From Sinosporangium siamense (GTDB lineage: Bacteria; Actinomycetota; Actinomycetes; Streptosporangiales; Streptosporangiaceae): a stretch of DNA of 64,000 nt. A program made the translations under genes and the position numbers. The notes beneath the pieces were generated by a model. That model worked only from the letters and a program-made list of their open reading frames with translations. It was not told where the DNA came from and ran no database searches. Location: positions 124,001 to 188,000 of the forward strand of contig NZ_BOOW01000030.1 of the NCBI RefSeq assembly GCF_016863435.1, written 5' to 3'. Positions 33,410 through 45,000 of the stretch are shown here, piece by piece. Within the stretch, counting starts at the first letter, position 1; every line of letters begins with the position of its first letter.

Positions 33410-34473
33410 AGCTCCGCGAGGCGTCGGCGGCGGACGAGGGCGATGAAGAACGGCGCGCCGAGGAACGCCACGACGAGGCTCACGTCGATCTCCTGCGGGC
33501 GGGCCACGAGGCGGCCGGCGATGTCGGCCGCGAGCAGCAGGCAGGGCGCCACCAGCATCGATCCGGCCAGCAGGCGGCGGTGGTCGGGGCCCGTGACCAT
33601 CCGCACCAGGTGCGGCACGACGAGGCCGACGAAGACGATGGGCCCGGTGACCGCCACCGTCGCGCCGGTCAGCAGCGTGACCGCGAGCGCGGCGCGGGCG
33701 CGGACCCGGCCGAGGCGGTGGCCGAGGGCGGTGGCGACGTCGTCGCCGAGCGACATGCCGTTGAGCGCCGAGCCGATGCTGAGCGCGAGCAGCACGCCGG
33801 CGATCAGGAAGGGTGTGATCTGCCACACCGTGGCGGCGGTGTGGCCGGTTAGGGAGCCGGCCGACCAGTAGCGGTAGCGGTCGAGCGCCTCGGGGTCGGT
33901 TAGCGCGATGCCGCTGGTCAGGGAGTCGAGCATAAACGTCACCGCGACCCCGGCGAGCGCGAGCTTGACCGGGGAGGAAGTGCCCCGCGTGCCGAGGAAG
34001 TAGACCGCGGCGCTCGCCAGGGCCGCCCCGGCGAACGCGAACCACACGGAGGTCAGCAGGCCGGCCACGCCGAGCACACCGGCGGCCACGACGGTCCCGA
34101 AGGCCGCGCCCGCGCTGATGCCGAGCAGGCCGGGGTCGGCGAGCGGGTTGCGGGTGAGACTCTGCATGACGGCTCCGGCGAGCCCGAGGGCCATGCCTGT
34201 GAGAACCGCCACAAGAGTACGGACGAGCCGTGTATCACGGACGATCGCCGCCACCTGGCCGCTCGCCTCGGGGTGCCCGGGGTCGGTGAGGGCCAGCAGG
34301 ACCTGGTCGAGGGGGATCGCCCGGCTGCCCAGCATGAGGGACAGCAGACAGAGTCCGACCAGCAGGAACGGGGTGACGGTGAGGAGGGGGAGGCGCCGGA
34401 CGAGGCGCGGATTCGCTGCCGCCGGGTCGGATGGTGAGGCCCGTTTGGGCGCGGCTGTTCGCTGGGAGTTCAC
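33406..34473 (-). CDS. Iron-siderophore ABC importer permease (FecCD family)
   Basis: This 355-aa membrane protein has the FecCD signatures DTRLVRTLVAVLTGMALGLAGAVMQSLTRNPLADPGLLG and, towards the C-terminus, FVGLVVPHLVRMVTGPDHR, the coupling region for the ATPase. It is the first gene of a two-permease operon under an iron box that ends 18 bp after (left of) the minus-strand gene's upstream region, at 34493-34511. Divergent from it is the binding lipoprotein. Together they should import the siderophore made by the NRPS. Confidence 0.9.
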   Translation of the reverse strand: MNSQRTAAPKRASPSDPAAANPRLVRRLPLLTVTPFLLVGLCLLSLMLGSRAIPLDQVLLALTDPGHPEASGQVAAIVRDTRLVRTLVAVLTGMALGLAGAVMQSLTRNPLADPGLLGISAGAAFGTVVAAGVLGVAGLLTSVWFAFAGAALASAAVYFLGTRGTSSPVKLALAGVAVTFMLDSLTSGIALTDPEALDRYRYWSAGSLTGHTAATVWQITPFLIAGVLLALSIGSALNGMSLGDDVATALGHRLGRVRARAALAVTLLTGATVAVTGPIVFVGLVVPHLVRMVTGPDHRRLLAGSMLVAPCLLLAADIAGRLVARPQEIDVSLVVAFLGAPFFIALVRRRRLAEL

Positions 34474-34492
34474 GAAGATCCGATCTGGCGTT

Positions 34493-34511
34493 TTAGGGAA
34501 GGCTTACCTCA
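34493..34511. promoter_or_regulatory. Iron box upstream of the permease operon
   Basis: TTAGGGAAGGCTTACCTCA is a near-consensus iron-repressor site 19 bp upstream of the leftward permease gene. Confidence 0.8.
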
Positions 34512-34548
34512 CCGAATCCCGACATGCAAGCCCTCGGGAGGATTGAAG

Positions 34549-34567
34549 ATAGGTAAGGCTTACCTTA
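34549..34567. promoter_or_regulatory. Iron box upstream of the binding lipoprotein
   Basis: ATAGGTAAGGCTTACCTTA is a strong iron-repressor site upstream of the rightward binding-protein gene. It is 56 bp, about 5.3 helical turns, from the neighbouring box, so each divergent promoter has its own. Confidence 0.82.
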
Positions 34568-34689
34568 GTATCCCCTGTTGGTGCTTTATTTATCGGCAAA
34601 TCATGTGAACAAACCGGCATCGGGGAGCCAGTGTCCTCACGAGCTTCACCACCGGCGGCGAGCGTCGATCCACGTGTGAAAAGGAAACA

Positions 34690-35739
34690 ATGTCCTATCC
34701 CCCGTTAGTAAGTGCACGCCCCGTAAAACGCCTGGTGATGGCGCTCATGGCTCTGTCGCTGACAACGACGGCCGCCGCGTGCGGCGGATCCGGCACGACC
34801 GCTGAACCCGCCGCCCCCTCCGTCTCCGCCCCCGCCGCGGCCCCGGGCACCCCCGCGGCCTTCCCGGTCACCGTCGACCACCTCCACGGCACAACCGAGA
34901 TCAAGGCCAGGCCCCAGCGCATCGTCACCATCGGTCTCAGCGACCACGAACCCGTCCTCGCCCTCGGCTACAAGCCCGTCGGCGTCGTGGACTGGTTCCA
35001 GGTGACCCCGTTCAGCAACTGGCCGTGGGCCAAGGACAAGTGGGCCGGCACCGAGCCCACGGTGCTGGGCCTGCGCGAGGACGGCGTGAAGTTCGAGAAA
35101 CTCGTCGGCCTCAAGCCGGACCTGATCTTCGCGATGTATTCCGGCATCCAGAAGGAGCAATACGACAAGCTCTCGAAGATCGCTCCCGTGGTCGCCCAGC
35201 CCAAGGGCTACGACCCCTACGCCGCGCCCTGGCAGGACCTCACCCTCCTGGCCGGCCGCGCCCTCGGCGAGGAGGCCAAGGCCAAGGAGCTGATCCAGGG
35301 CATCTCCGACCGGTTCGCGGAGGTGCGTAAGGAGAACCCGCAGTGGGGGAAGCTGACCGCCGTCGCGGCCGACAGCTTCAAGGCCGGGCAGTATTCCGCG
35401 TTCCAAAAGGGCGACCCCAAGTCCGCGTTCCTCGCCGAGATGGGCTTCACGATCCCCGAGGAGATCACCAAGCGGGCCGGCACGTCCAACGTGGCGGAGT
35501 TCGGCTCCGAGGGGCTGAACATGCTCGACGTCGACCGCCTGGTGTGGCTCACCACCGGCAAGGAGCCGTGGGAGCGCATCAAGAACGACAAGGTCTACAA
35601 AGAGTTGAAAGTCGCGAAGGAAGCTCGCGACCTCTTCCTGACCTATCAGGACCCGCCTATCGGTGCGGCGCTGTCATTCAACACCGTGCTCAGCATTCCT
35701 TACGCCATCGACCAGGTGACACCGCTCATTAAAAAGTGA
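34690..35739 (+). CDS. Ferri-siderophore-binding lipoprotein (FecB/FhuD-like)
   Basis: This 349-aa periplasmic-binding-like protein has a lipoprotein signal (KRLVMALMALSL...AAAC, anchor Cys31), a low-complexity Ala/Pro linker, and the class III binding-protein fold with VTVDHLHGTTEI, PQRIVTIG and LKPDLIFAM. A GGAAA site precedes the ATG. It would capture the ferric hydroxamate outside the membrane and pass it to the two permeases encoded on the other strand. Its transcript runs towards the NRPS, but a strong hairpin follows its stop. Confidence 0.92.
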   Translation: MSYPPLVSARPVKRLVMALMALSLTTTAAACGGSGTTAEPAAPSVSAPAAAPGTPAAFPVTVDHLHGTTEIKARPQRIVTIGLSDHEPVLALGYKPVGVVDWFQVTPFSNWPWAKDKWAGTEPTVLGLREDGVKFEKLVGLKPDLIFAMYSGIQKEQYDKLSKIAPVVAQPKGYDPYAAPWQDLTLLAGRALGEEAKAKELIQGISDRFAEVRKENPQWGKLTAVAADSFKAGQYSAFQKGDPKSAFLAEMGFTIPEEITKRAGTSNVAEFGSEGLNMLDVDRLVWLTTGKEPWERIKNDKVYKELKVAKEARDLFLTYQDPPIGAALSFNTVLSIPYAIDQVTPLIKK

Positions 35740-35788
35740 GCACCGGTCGGTATTCGCCTTCCCCGGCGTTATCGATAAAGCTCCACCC

Positions 35789-35826
35789 CGACCAGGCCGG
35801 CGCTTGTCCGCCGACCGGCCTGGTCG
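35789..35826. terminator. Hairpin after the binding lipoprotein gene
   Basis: A perfect 12-bp inverted repeat (CGACCAGGCCGG at 35789-35800, complement at 35815-35826) with a 14-base loop follows the lipoprotein stop by 50 bases. It has no T-run, as is usual in high-GC actinomycetes. The 177 bases after it lead to the NRPS and show no iron box. Confidence 0.65.
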
Positions 35827-36003
35827 GCCGATAGCCGCTCCCCCAATGGGGCGAACCCCCTCCCCACGCCCCACCACGAGCCCCCGCCAGGACCGCCGCC
35901 ACTCGCGGACGAGGTCCCGACCCGGCTCGCCTCCACGCGTGGCACCAACTCGATCCCCCACACCTCGGCACCCCCGGCACACCCCCGCAGGGCGCAGAAG
36001 GGC

Positions 36004-39000
36004 ATGGAGACGATGACCGACCACGGGTTCACGACACTGCCGCTCACCGGAGCACAGACCGGGGTCTGGCTGGCCCAGCGCATCGCCCCCGACAGCCCCG
36101 CCTACAACGTCGGCTGCTACACCGACTTCGACACCACCCCCGGCGACCCCCTCGACCTGCCCCGGCTGATCGAAGCCGTGCGGCACGCGGTGCTCTCCGT
36201 GGAAAACCTCCACGTCGTCTTCGCCGAACAGGACGGAAAGCCCGTCCAGATCCCCCGCGTCTTCGCCGGCTGGACCCCTGTCGTCCTCGACCTCACAGAA
36301 GACCCCCGACCCGAGGCCGCCGCCCTCGCGTGGATGCACGCCGACCTGAACCGGCCCCCCGACCTCGCCCGCGGCCCGCTGTTCACCCACGCCCTGCTGC
36401 GGCTCGGCCCCCACCGCACCTGGTGGTACCAGCGCTACCACCACCTCGTCACCGACGGCACCGGCGTCATCCGCATCACCGCCGAGGCCGCGGGCCACTA
36501 CAACGGCGGCACACCCACCGGCACATCCCCTTACGGCACAGCCGCCTTGGCGCCTCCGTCCGCTCCCGGCGCGCCGGACGCGGAGGGCTCGGCGACCTCG
36601 TCGCACAGCTCGCTCAGCCGCCTCTTGGCCGCCGACGCGGCCTACCGGAACTCGCCGCAGCACACCGCCGACCGCGCCTACTGGCACGCCAAACTGGCCG
36701 GGCTCCCCGGCGAACCCGCCCGGCTCCTCGACTGTCCCCCCGAGCAGGCCACCCGGATCGAACGCCGCAGCACCGTCCTGCCCGCCGACCTCACGGAGGG
36801 CCTCCGCCGGCTGGCCGCCTCCGCGGGCACCCGGCTGTCGCGCGCCGCCATCGCCGGTGTCGCCGCCTACCTGCACCGGGCCTCCGGCGCCCAGGACGTC
36901 GTGATCGGCCTGCCCGTCACCGCCCGCGTAGACCCCGGCACGGCCGACGCGCAGGGCATGGTGTCCAACGTCGTGCCGCTGCGCCTCACCGTGACCCCCG
37001 GCACCACCCCGGCCGAGCTCGTCGCCGCCGTGAACGCCGAGGTCGGGGAACTCGCCGCGCACAGCCGCCACCGAGGCGAGGACATCGCCAAGGAACTCGG
37101 CCGCACGGGCGGCCTGCGTTCCCTCATCGGCCCGACGGCCAACGTCATGCCCTACCACCCGGAGATCCGGTTCGGGGCGCTGCCCCCGGCCATCCACTTC
37201 CTGTCCCGCGGGCCCGTCAGCGACCTGTCCGTCGCGGTGTACGACCGGCCCGGCGACCACGGCGTGAAGGTCGACCTCGACGCCGACGCCACCGTCTGCT
37301 CGCCCGGGGAACTCGCCGCCCACGAACAGCGCCTGCTCGCCGTCCTGGCCGCCATGGCCGCCCACCCCGGCCGCCCTCTGGCCGGCGTCGACCTCACCAC
37401 GCCCGGCGAACGTGCCCTCGTCCTCCACCGCTTCGGCCGAGTCCCCCTCCCCGCCACCCCGCCGACCGGGGTTAGTGATCTTGTAACCCATGGGATACAA
37501 GATCATCTTTTTGCCGTCCCGCAGGGCGGGGCCGCTCCGCTGGAGGACCGGGACGGGCCGACCTGGACGTCCGCCTTCGAGGAGTGCGCAGCGCGCGCGC
37601 CGGAGGCGGTCGCGCTGGTCTGCGAGGACGAGGAGATGACCTACGGCGAGCTGGACCGCAGGGCCTGCCGCCTCGCCCGCCTGCTGCGCGACAGAGGTGT
37701 GCGGGACGAGGACGTCGTGGCGGTGGCCGTGCCACGCTCGATCGAGCTTGTCGTCGCCCTGCTCGGCGTGATGAAGGCGGGCGCCGCCTACCTGCCGCTC
37801 GACCTGGACCACCCCGGGGACCGGCTGGCCTACATGATCGAGGACGCCGGGGCGCGAGCCGTCGTCACCGTGTCCGGCCTGGTCGGCGAGCTCCTCGACC
37901 TCCAGGATCAGCCGGCTTTCCAGGTCGCCTTGGTGCTCCTGGACGCACCGGACGTGGCAGCCGAACTCAGCGGCTCCGACGAGGCCAATGCGCCGGCTGT
38001 GCCGTACCCGACACCGAACCGGACAGCCCAGGACCAGACAGCTCAGCATCAAACAGCGCCAAGCCAGACCCCCCGCCTCGACCGTGCCGCCTACGTCATC
38101 TACACCTCCGGTTCGACCGGGCGCCCCAAGGGTGTCGTGCTCACCCACGACGGAGTAGGCAGTCTCATCGCCACCGCCGTCGAGCGGCTGGGCATCAGTC
38201 CGGCGAGCCGGGTCGTGCAGTTCGCCTCGGTCGGGTTCGACGTGGCGGTCTGGGACCTCGTGATGTCGCTCTGCGTGGGCGGCACCGCGATCGTCGTGCC
38301 CGCCGAGCGGCGGGTCGCGGGCCGGGAGCTGACGGACTACCTCATCGGGCAGCGCGCGACCCACATGATCCTTCCGCCGTCGCTCGTGGCCGCGCTGCCC
38401 GCGGACTGCGAGTTGCCCGAGGGCGGGGTGCTCGTGGTGGGCACGGAGGTCGTGCCGAACGAGTTGATCGCCCGGTGGGGGCGGCGCATGCGGGTGGTGG
38501 TCGCCTACGGGCTCACCGAGGCGACGGTCAACTCGACCCTATGGCTCGCCGACCCGGACTGGGCGGGGCCGGTGCCGATCGGGGAGCCCGACCCGGGCAC
38601 CCGTTGCTATGTGCTGGACTCCGCGTTGCGGCCGGTGGCGCCCGGCGTGGTCGGCGAACTCTACGTCTCCGGCCGGGGGCTGGCCAGGGGTTATCGGGGC
38701 AGGCCGGGGCTGACGGCGGAGAGGTTTGTCGCCGACCCCTTCGGCGCGCCCGGCGACCGCATGTATCGCACGGGCGACCGGGCGCGCTGGCGGGCCGACG
38801 GGAACATCGACTTCCTCGGCCGTGAGGACGGCCAGCTCAAGATCCGCGGCTATCGGATCGAGCCGGGCGAGGTCGAGAGTGTCCTGATGTCCGACCCGGC
38901 GGTCGCGCAGGCCGCCGTCGTCGCCCGTGAGGACCACCGGGGCGTGAAACGCCTGGTCGGCTACGTCACGGGTGGCGAGGACATCGACCCGGCGGCGCTG

Positions 39001-42000
39001 CGTGAGCGTGCCGCGGGAGGGCTGCCCGACTACATGGTGCCGGGGACGATCGTCGTGCTCCCCGGCACGCTGCCGCTGACCCCCAACGGCAAGCTGGACC
39101 GCGGCGCCCTCCCCGACCCCGAGTGGACGGCCCCGGCCGGCGGCACCGCCCCGGCCACCCCTGCCGAACGTGTCCTGGCGGATCTGTTCGCCGAGCTGCT
39201 GCGCCTGCCCTCGGTCGGTGTACACGACAGCTTCTTCGAACTCGGCGGCGACAGCATCGTCGCCATCCAGCTCGTGAGCCACGCCCGCCGCGCCGGTCTG
39301 GCGATCACCCCCCGAGACGTCTTCCGGCATCGCACGGTGGCCGCCCTCGCCCGCGAGTGCACGCAGGAGGTCGCGGAGACTCCCCACGACCCGGGCACCG
39401 GCACGGTGGTCCCCACGCCGATCATCGGCTGGCTGCGCGACCTCGACACACGCGCCGACGCCTTCCACCAGGCTGTGACGGTGCGAGTGCCGGCCGGGCT
39501 CACCGCCGAGGTGCTGACCGGGGCCCTCCAGGCGGTGCTCGACCACCACGGCATGCTCCGCTCCCGGCTGCTCCCCGACTGGACCCTGCATGTGCCCGAG
39601 CCCGGCGCGGTCCGCGCGGCGGACGTGCTCGACCGTGCCGGCCTCGGCACCACCACGTGGGCCGAACAGCACGCGCGGGCCGTGGCCGCGCTCGCCCCGG
39701 CCGAGGGGCGGATGCTCCGGGCCGTCTGGCTCGACGCCGGACCCGAGAGGCCGGGCCGGCTCATCCTCGTGGCCCACCACCTGGTGGTCGACGGTGTGTC
39801 GTGGCGGATCCTGCTGTCCGACCTCGCCCAGGCCGCCCGTGCCCTCACCAAAGGCACACCGGTGAACCTGCCGCCGGTCGGCACCTCCTTCCTGCGGTGG
39901 GCCGCCATGCTCGGCGACGAGGACCGGCTATCCGAGTCCGCCTTCTGGGCACACGTGCTGAGCGGCCCCCCTGCCCTGGGCTCCCGGCCCCTGCGGGCAC
40001 TGTGCCCGGAGACCGACACGGCGGCGAACGAACGTTCCCTCACCGTCGCACTCCCGGCCGGCCAGACCGCTCCCCTCCTCACCGAACTCCCCGCCGCCTA
40101 TCGCGCGGGCGTCAACTACGTGCTCCTCACCGCTCTCGCCGTCGCCCTGGCCGAGTGGCGCGTACGGCGAAGCCCAGACGACCTGGGGAGCTCCGGCGCG
40201 GAACCCGCCGGGCGTGGGCTCGTGGTGGAGCTGGAAGGGCACGGCCGGGAGCAGGACGCCGTCGGCGGCCAGGCCGACCTGGCCAGGACGGTCGGCTGGT
40301 TCACCACGGTCTTCCCTGCACGGCTCGACGCGGGCGAGGTCGGCTGGCGGGAGTTCCTCGCCGGGGGCCCGGGCGCCGGCGTCGCGCTCAAGCGGATCAA
40401 GGAGCAGCTCAACGCAGTCCCCGGCGCGGGCCTGGGGTATGGGTTGTCGCGCCGCCGCGGCTGCGTCCAAGAGCCACACGACCTGCCGGACGCCCCTTCG
40501 AAGACAGGGCCCCGGCCCGCCCAGCAGGAGACAGCGCCCCGGCCCACCCAGCAGGAGACGACGCCCCGGCCCGCCCCGCAGGTGTTGTTCAACTACCTCG
40601 GCCGTTTCCACGCCGGCACCGGCGAGGACTGGCACCCGGCAAGCGACGCGGAGCCGCTGACCGCCGGGCGTGACCCGCGCATGCCGCTGACCCGCCAGCT
40701 GGAGATCAACGCGATCATCCGCGACGGCGCCGGCGGCCCCGAACTGAGCGCCACCTGGTCGTGGCCCGCCGGGGTGCTCGGCGAGGACGCCGTCGCCGAC
40801 CTCGCCAACATGTGGATCGACGCCCTGCGCGGTCTCGTGGCCCACCTGGCCGAGCCGTACGCGGGCGGGCGCACCCCCTCGGACTTCCCGCTGGTGACCG
40901 TCGGGCAGGCCGAACTCGACGAACTTGAGGCGGCGATCGGCGGCCCCCTCGCCGACGTGCTGCCCGTCACCCCACTCCAGGAGGGGTTGTTCTTCCACAC
41001 CCTCTACGACGAGGACGCCGCAGACGTCTACACAGTGCAGCAGGTCATCGAGCTGACCGGCCCCGTGGACGGCGACCTGCTGCGGTGCCGGGTGAACGCC
41101 ATGGTCGAGCGGCACCCGCTGCTGCGCGCCGGGTTCCGGCACCTGGCGGACGGCTCGCTGGTGCAGTTCGTGCCCGAGCGGTGGACGGTGCCGTGGCGGG
41201 AGGTCGGCGCGCGGGCGCTCGACGTCGCGGGTACGGCGGAAGCCGTCGCCGAGGCCGAGCGGGCGGAGCGTTTCGACCTGTCCGCACCGCCCCTGATCCG
41301 CTGCGTGTTCGTGCGGGGCGACGACCGGCACCGGCTGGTGCTCACCCTGCACCACCTGGTCTCCGACGGCTGGTCGGTGCCGCTCATGCTGGGCGACCTG
41401 CTGTCGCCCGAGCGGCGTCCGGCCGACACCACCCATGCCGCCTACTTCACCTGGTTGAAGGGCCGCGACCGCGAGGAGGCGCGGAACGCCTGGCGGCGGG
41501 CCCTGGGCGACCTGCCTGGACCGACGCTTCTGGCGAACACGCTGGGCGCCGGCGCATCCGAGGACCTGGGTGGCTTCGGGCAGGTGCGTCACGTCCTGAG
41601 CGAGGAGGAGACCGCCGCGCTGACCGGGTGGGCGCGAGGACACGGGCTGACGCTGGGCACGGTGGCGCAGGGTGCCTGGGGTGTGCTGGTCGGGCGGCTC
41701 ACCGGCGGTGGCGACGTGGTGTTCGGCACGACGGTGTCGGGCCGGCCGCCCGAGGTGGAGGGCATCGAGACGGCGGTCGGGCTGTTCGCCAACACGCTGC
41801 CGGTGCGGGTGAGGTGGCGGCCCGGGGACCGGGCGGCCGACCTGCTGACGCGGGTGCAGGACGCCCAGGCCGACCTGCTCGACCACCAGCACCTCGGGCT
41901 GGCGGAGGTGCAGCGTGTGGCCGGGGTCACCGCTCCGGGGGCACGCGATCTGTTCGACACGCTCGTCGTGATCGAGAACTATCCGGTCGTGGCGGACATG

Positions 42001-45000
42001 GCCGACCGGGCGGGCGGATTCGGCATCACCGCGCTCGATGTCAGGGACGCCTCCCACTATCCGGTCTCCCTCACCGTCCTGCCGGGCAGCCGGCTGGAGC
42101 TGCGGCTCGACTACGACGTGCACCGGATCGGCGAGCCCGCCGCCCAGGCTGTGCTGGCGGGCTTGATCCGGCTGCTCGACACGATGGCTGCCGAGCCGGA
42201 TCTTCCCATCGGCAGGATCGACCTGCTGCCCGGGGACGAGCTCGCGCAGGCCTCTCTGGCGGGTGAGGTCAGGGAGCTTCCCCCGCACACCCTGGTCACG
42301 GCCTTCGAGGCCGCGGCGGCCACCTCGCCCGAGGCCACAGCGCTGATCTGCGGCGCGTACGAGGTCACCTACGCCGAGCTCGCCCGGCGGGTGCGGGAGC
42401 TGGCCGGGCGGCTGGTCTCCCTGGGGGCCGGTCGAGGGGAGTTTGTGGGGGTGGCGGTGCCCCGCTCGGTGGACATGGTGGTGGCCATGCTCGGCGTCAT
42501 GGCGGCGGGCGCGGCCTATGTGCCGCTCGATCTCGGCCACCCCGCCGACCGGCTGGCGTTCATGCTGGCCGACTGCGGTGCCCGGCTGGTGGTCACCACC
42601 TCCGGGGCGGGGCTGCCGCCGGCCGAAGGCGTGAAGCACGTCTTGGTCGACCACAACACCACCCCGGAGCACGCCGGCGTGGCGGCTCCTGCCGTACCCG
42701 GCGATCCGGCCTACCTCATCTACACCTCCGGGTCGACCGGCACGCCCAAGGGTGTCGTCGTCACCCACAGGGCCGTCGCCGCTCATCTGGCCTGGGGGCG
42801 GAGCGAGATCCCGCTGAACGGGGACGACCGCCTCCTGCAACAGGCGTCGGCGGGTTTCGACGCGTCGGTGTGGCAGATCTTCTGGCCCCTCGTGTCGGGC
42901 GCGGCAGTGGTGCTGCCGGAGCCCGGCGAGCATCTCGATCCTCTGCACTTGGCTGAGCTCATCCGCACGCACCGGGTCACGGTGCTGGACGCGGTCCCGT
43001 CGATGCTTCAGGCGTTCCTCTCCGCCGGTGAGCTGACCGAGGACCCGTCGTGGGCGGCGGGCCTGCGGCACGTCCTCGTCGGAGGTGAGGCGCTGACCGC
43101 GGATCTCGCCCGGCGCTGGCGGGCGGCGACGGGCGTGGCCGCGGACAACTGCTACGGCCCGACCGAGGCCACCGTCCAGGTCACCCGGTGGCGGGGCGAC
43201 GACCCCGCGCCGATCAGCGTGCCCATCGGCACCCCCGTGTGGAACACGCGGCTCCACGTCCTGGACACCTGCCTGCGGCACGTCCCCCAGGGTGTGCCGG
43301 GAGAGCTCTACATCGCCGGGGAGCAGCTCGCGCTCGCCTACCACGGCAGGCCGGGGCTCACCGCGGAGCGGTTCACCGCCGATCCGTACGGCCCGCCGGG
43401 CTCACGCATGTATCGCACGGGTGACCTGGTGCGGCGGCGCGCCGACGGGGTCCTTGAGTATCTCGGCCGGACCGACCACCAGGTCAAGATCCGCGGCAAC
43501 CGGGTGGAGCCGGGCGAGGTCGAGGCGCGGCTGGCCGCCGAGCCGGGGGTCGCGGCGGCGGTCGTGGTCGTGCACGGCACCGGGACCTCGGCCAGGTTGT
43601 ACGGCTATGCCGTACCCGAACGTGGGGCCGCGCTTGACGGGGCGGAGTTGCGCGCCGCGCTGGCGGCGGTGTTGCCCGAGCCCATGGTGCCGAGCGGGGT
43701 GATCGTGCTCGGCGAGTTGCCGCTGACCGTCAACGGCAAGGTGGACCGGGCGGCGCTGCCGGCGCCGGACGCGGCTCCGCGGGAGGTGCGGGCGCCGCGC
43801 ACCGAGGGTGAGGCGTTGTTCTGCCGCCTCTTCACCGAGGCGCTGGGCGTCGAGGCGGGCGTCGACGACGACTTCTTCATGCTGGGCGGGGACAGCCTCA
43901 CCTCGATCACGGTGTCGAGCCGGGCCCGCAAGGCGGGGCTGCCGGTGAGCCCCAGGGACGTGTTCACACACCGCACACCGGCGGCCCTCGCGGCGGCGGC
44001 GGGCGCGAGCGCCGCCGAGGACGCCCGCGCCGATATCGGGGTGACCGAGGAGGAGATCGACCAGGTGCGGCGGATCAGCCCCGTGCCGGTCGAGGACGTC
44101 TGGCCGCTCTCTCCGCTGCAGGAGGGTATCTACTTCCACGCGAGCTACGACACCGAGGCGATCGACGTCTACACCTCGCAGGACGTCTTCGACTTCGACC
44201 GCCGCCTGTCGGCGGACCGGCTGCGCACGGCCCTCGCGGCGCTGCTGGCCCGCAACCCGAGCCTGCGGGCCGGGTTCACCTCGGAGGGGTTGCCGCGCAC
44301 GGTGCAGTTCATCGGCGCGGAGGTGCCGATCCCGCTCCGTGAGGTCGATCTGTCCATGTTCGACCCGGCGGAGCAGGCGGCGCGCACGGAGGAGCTCCTG
44401 GCGGAGGACCGCAGGCGGCGGTTCGACCTGGTCTCCCCGCCGCTGACCCGGCTCACGCTGATCCGGCTCGGCGACCGCGACCGGCTGGTGGTCGGCCACC
44501 ACCTGATCCTCTGGGACGGCTGGTCGGCGTGGTTGTTCCTGGAGCAGCTCTTCACCCTCTACCACCAGGCGGGCGATCCCTCGGGCCTACCCGATCCCGG
44601 CTCCTACCGTGACTATCTCGCCTGGCTCGCCGGGAAGGACTCGGCTGCCGGGCTCGCCGCGTGGCGCCTGGCGCTGTCGGGGCTCGCCGAGCCGACGCTT
44701 GTGCGCCCGGCCGACGACGGCATGCACCCGGTGATCCCGGCCGACCTCGACGCGGTGCTCCCCGAGGAGCTCTGCGAGCGGCTGCGCGCCTCGGCCCGCG
44801 AGCACGGGCTGACCCTCAACACATTCCTCAACACCGCCTGGGGGCTGGTCCTCGCGACCGCGCTCGGCCGCGACGACGTGGTCTTCGGCGCGGCTGTGGC
44901 GGGCCGGCCGGTCGAGGTGCCCGAGGTGGAGAACATCATCGGGATGTTCCTCAACACCGTGCCGGTACGGATCACGCTCGACGCCCGGGAGAGTGTGCTC

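Noticed and set aside
35827-36003. Iron box in front of the NRPS
   Set aside because: No TTAGG/CCTAA arms are present in this stretch; the NRPS either depends on read-through from the iron-controlled lipoprotein transcript or on another promoter.
35674-38364. Long minus-strand frame opposite the start of the NRPS
   Set aside because: The NRPS condensation and adenylation motifs on the plus strand are unmistakable; the opposite frame is a compositional shadow.
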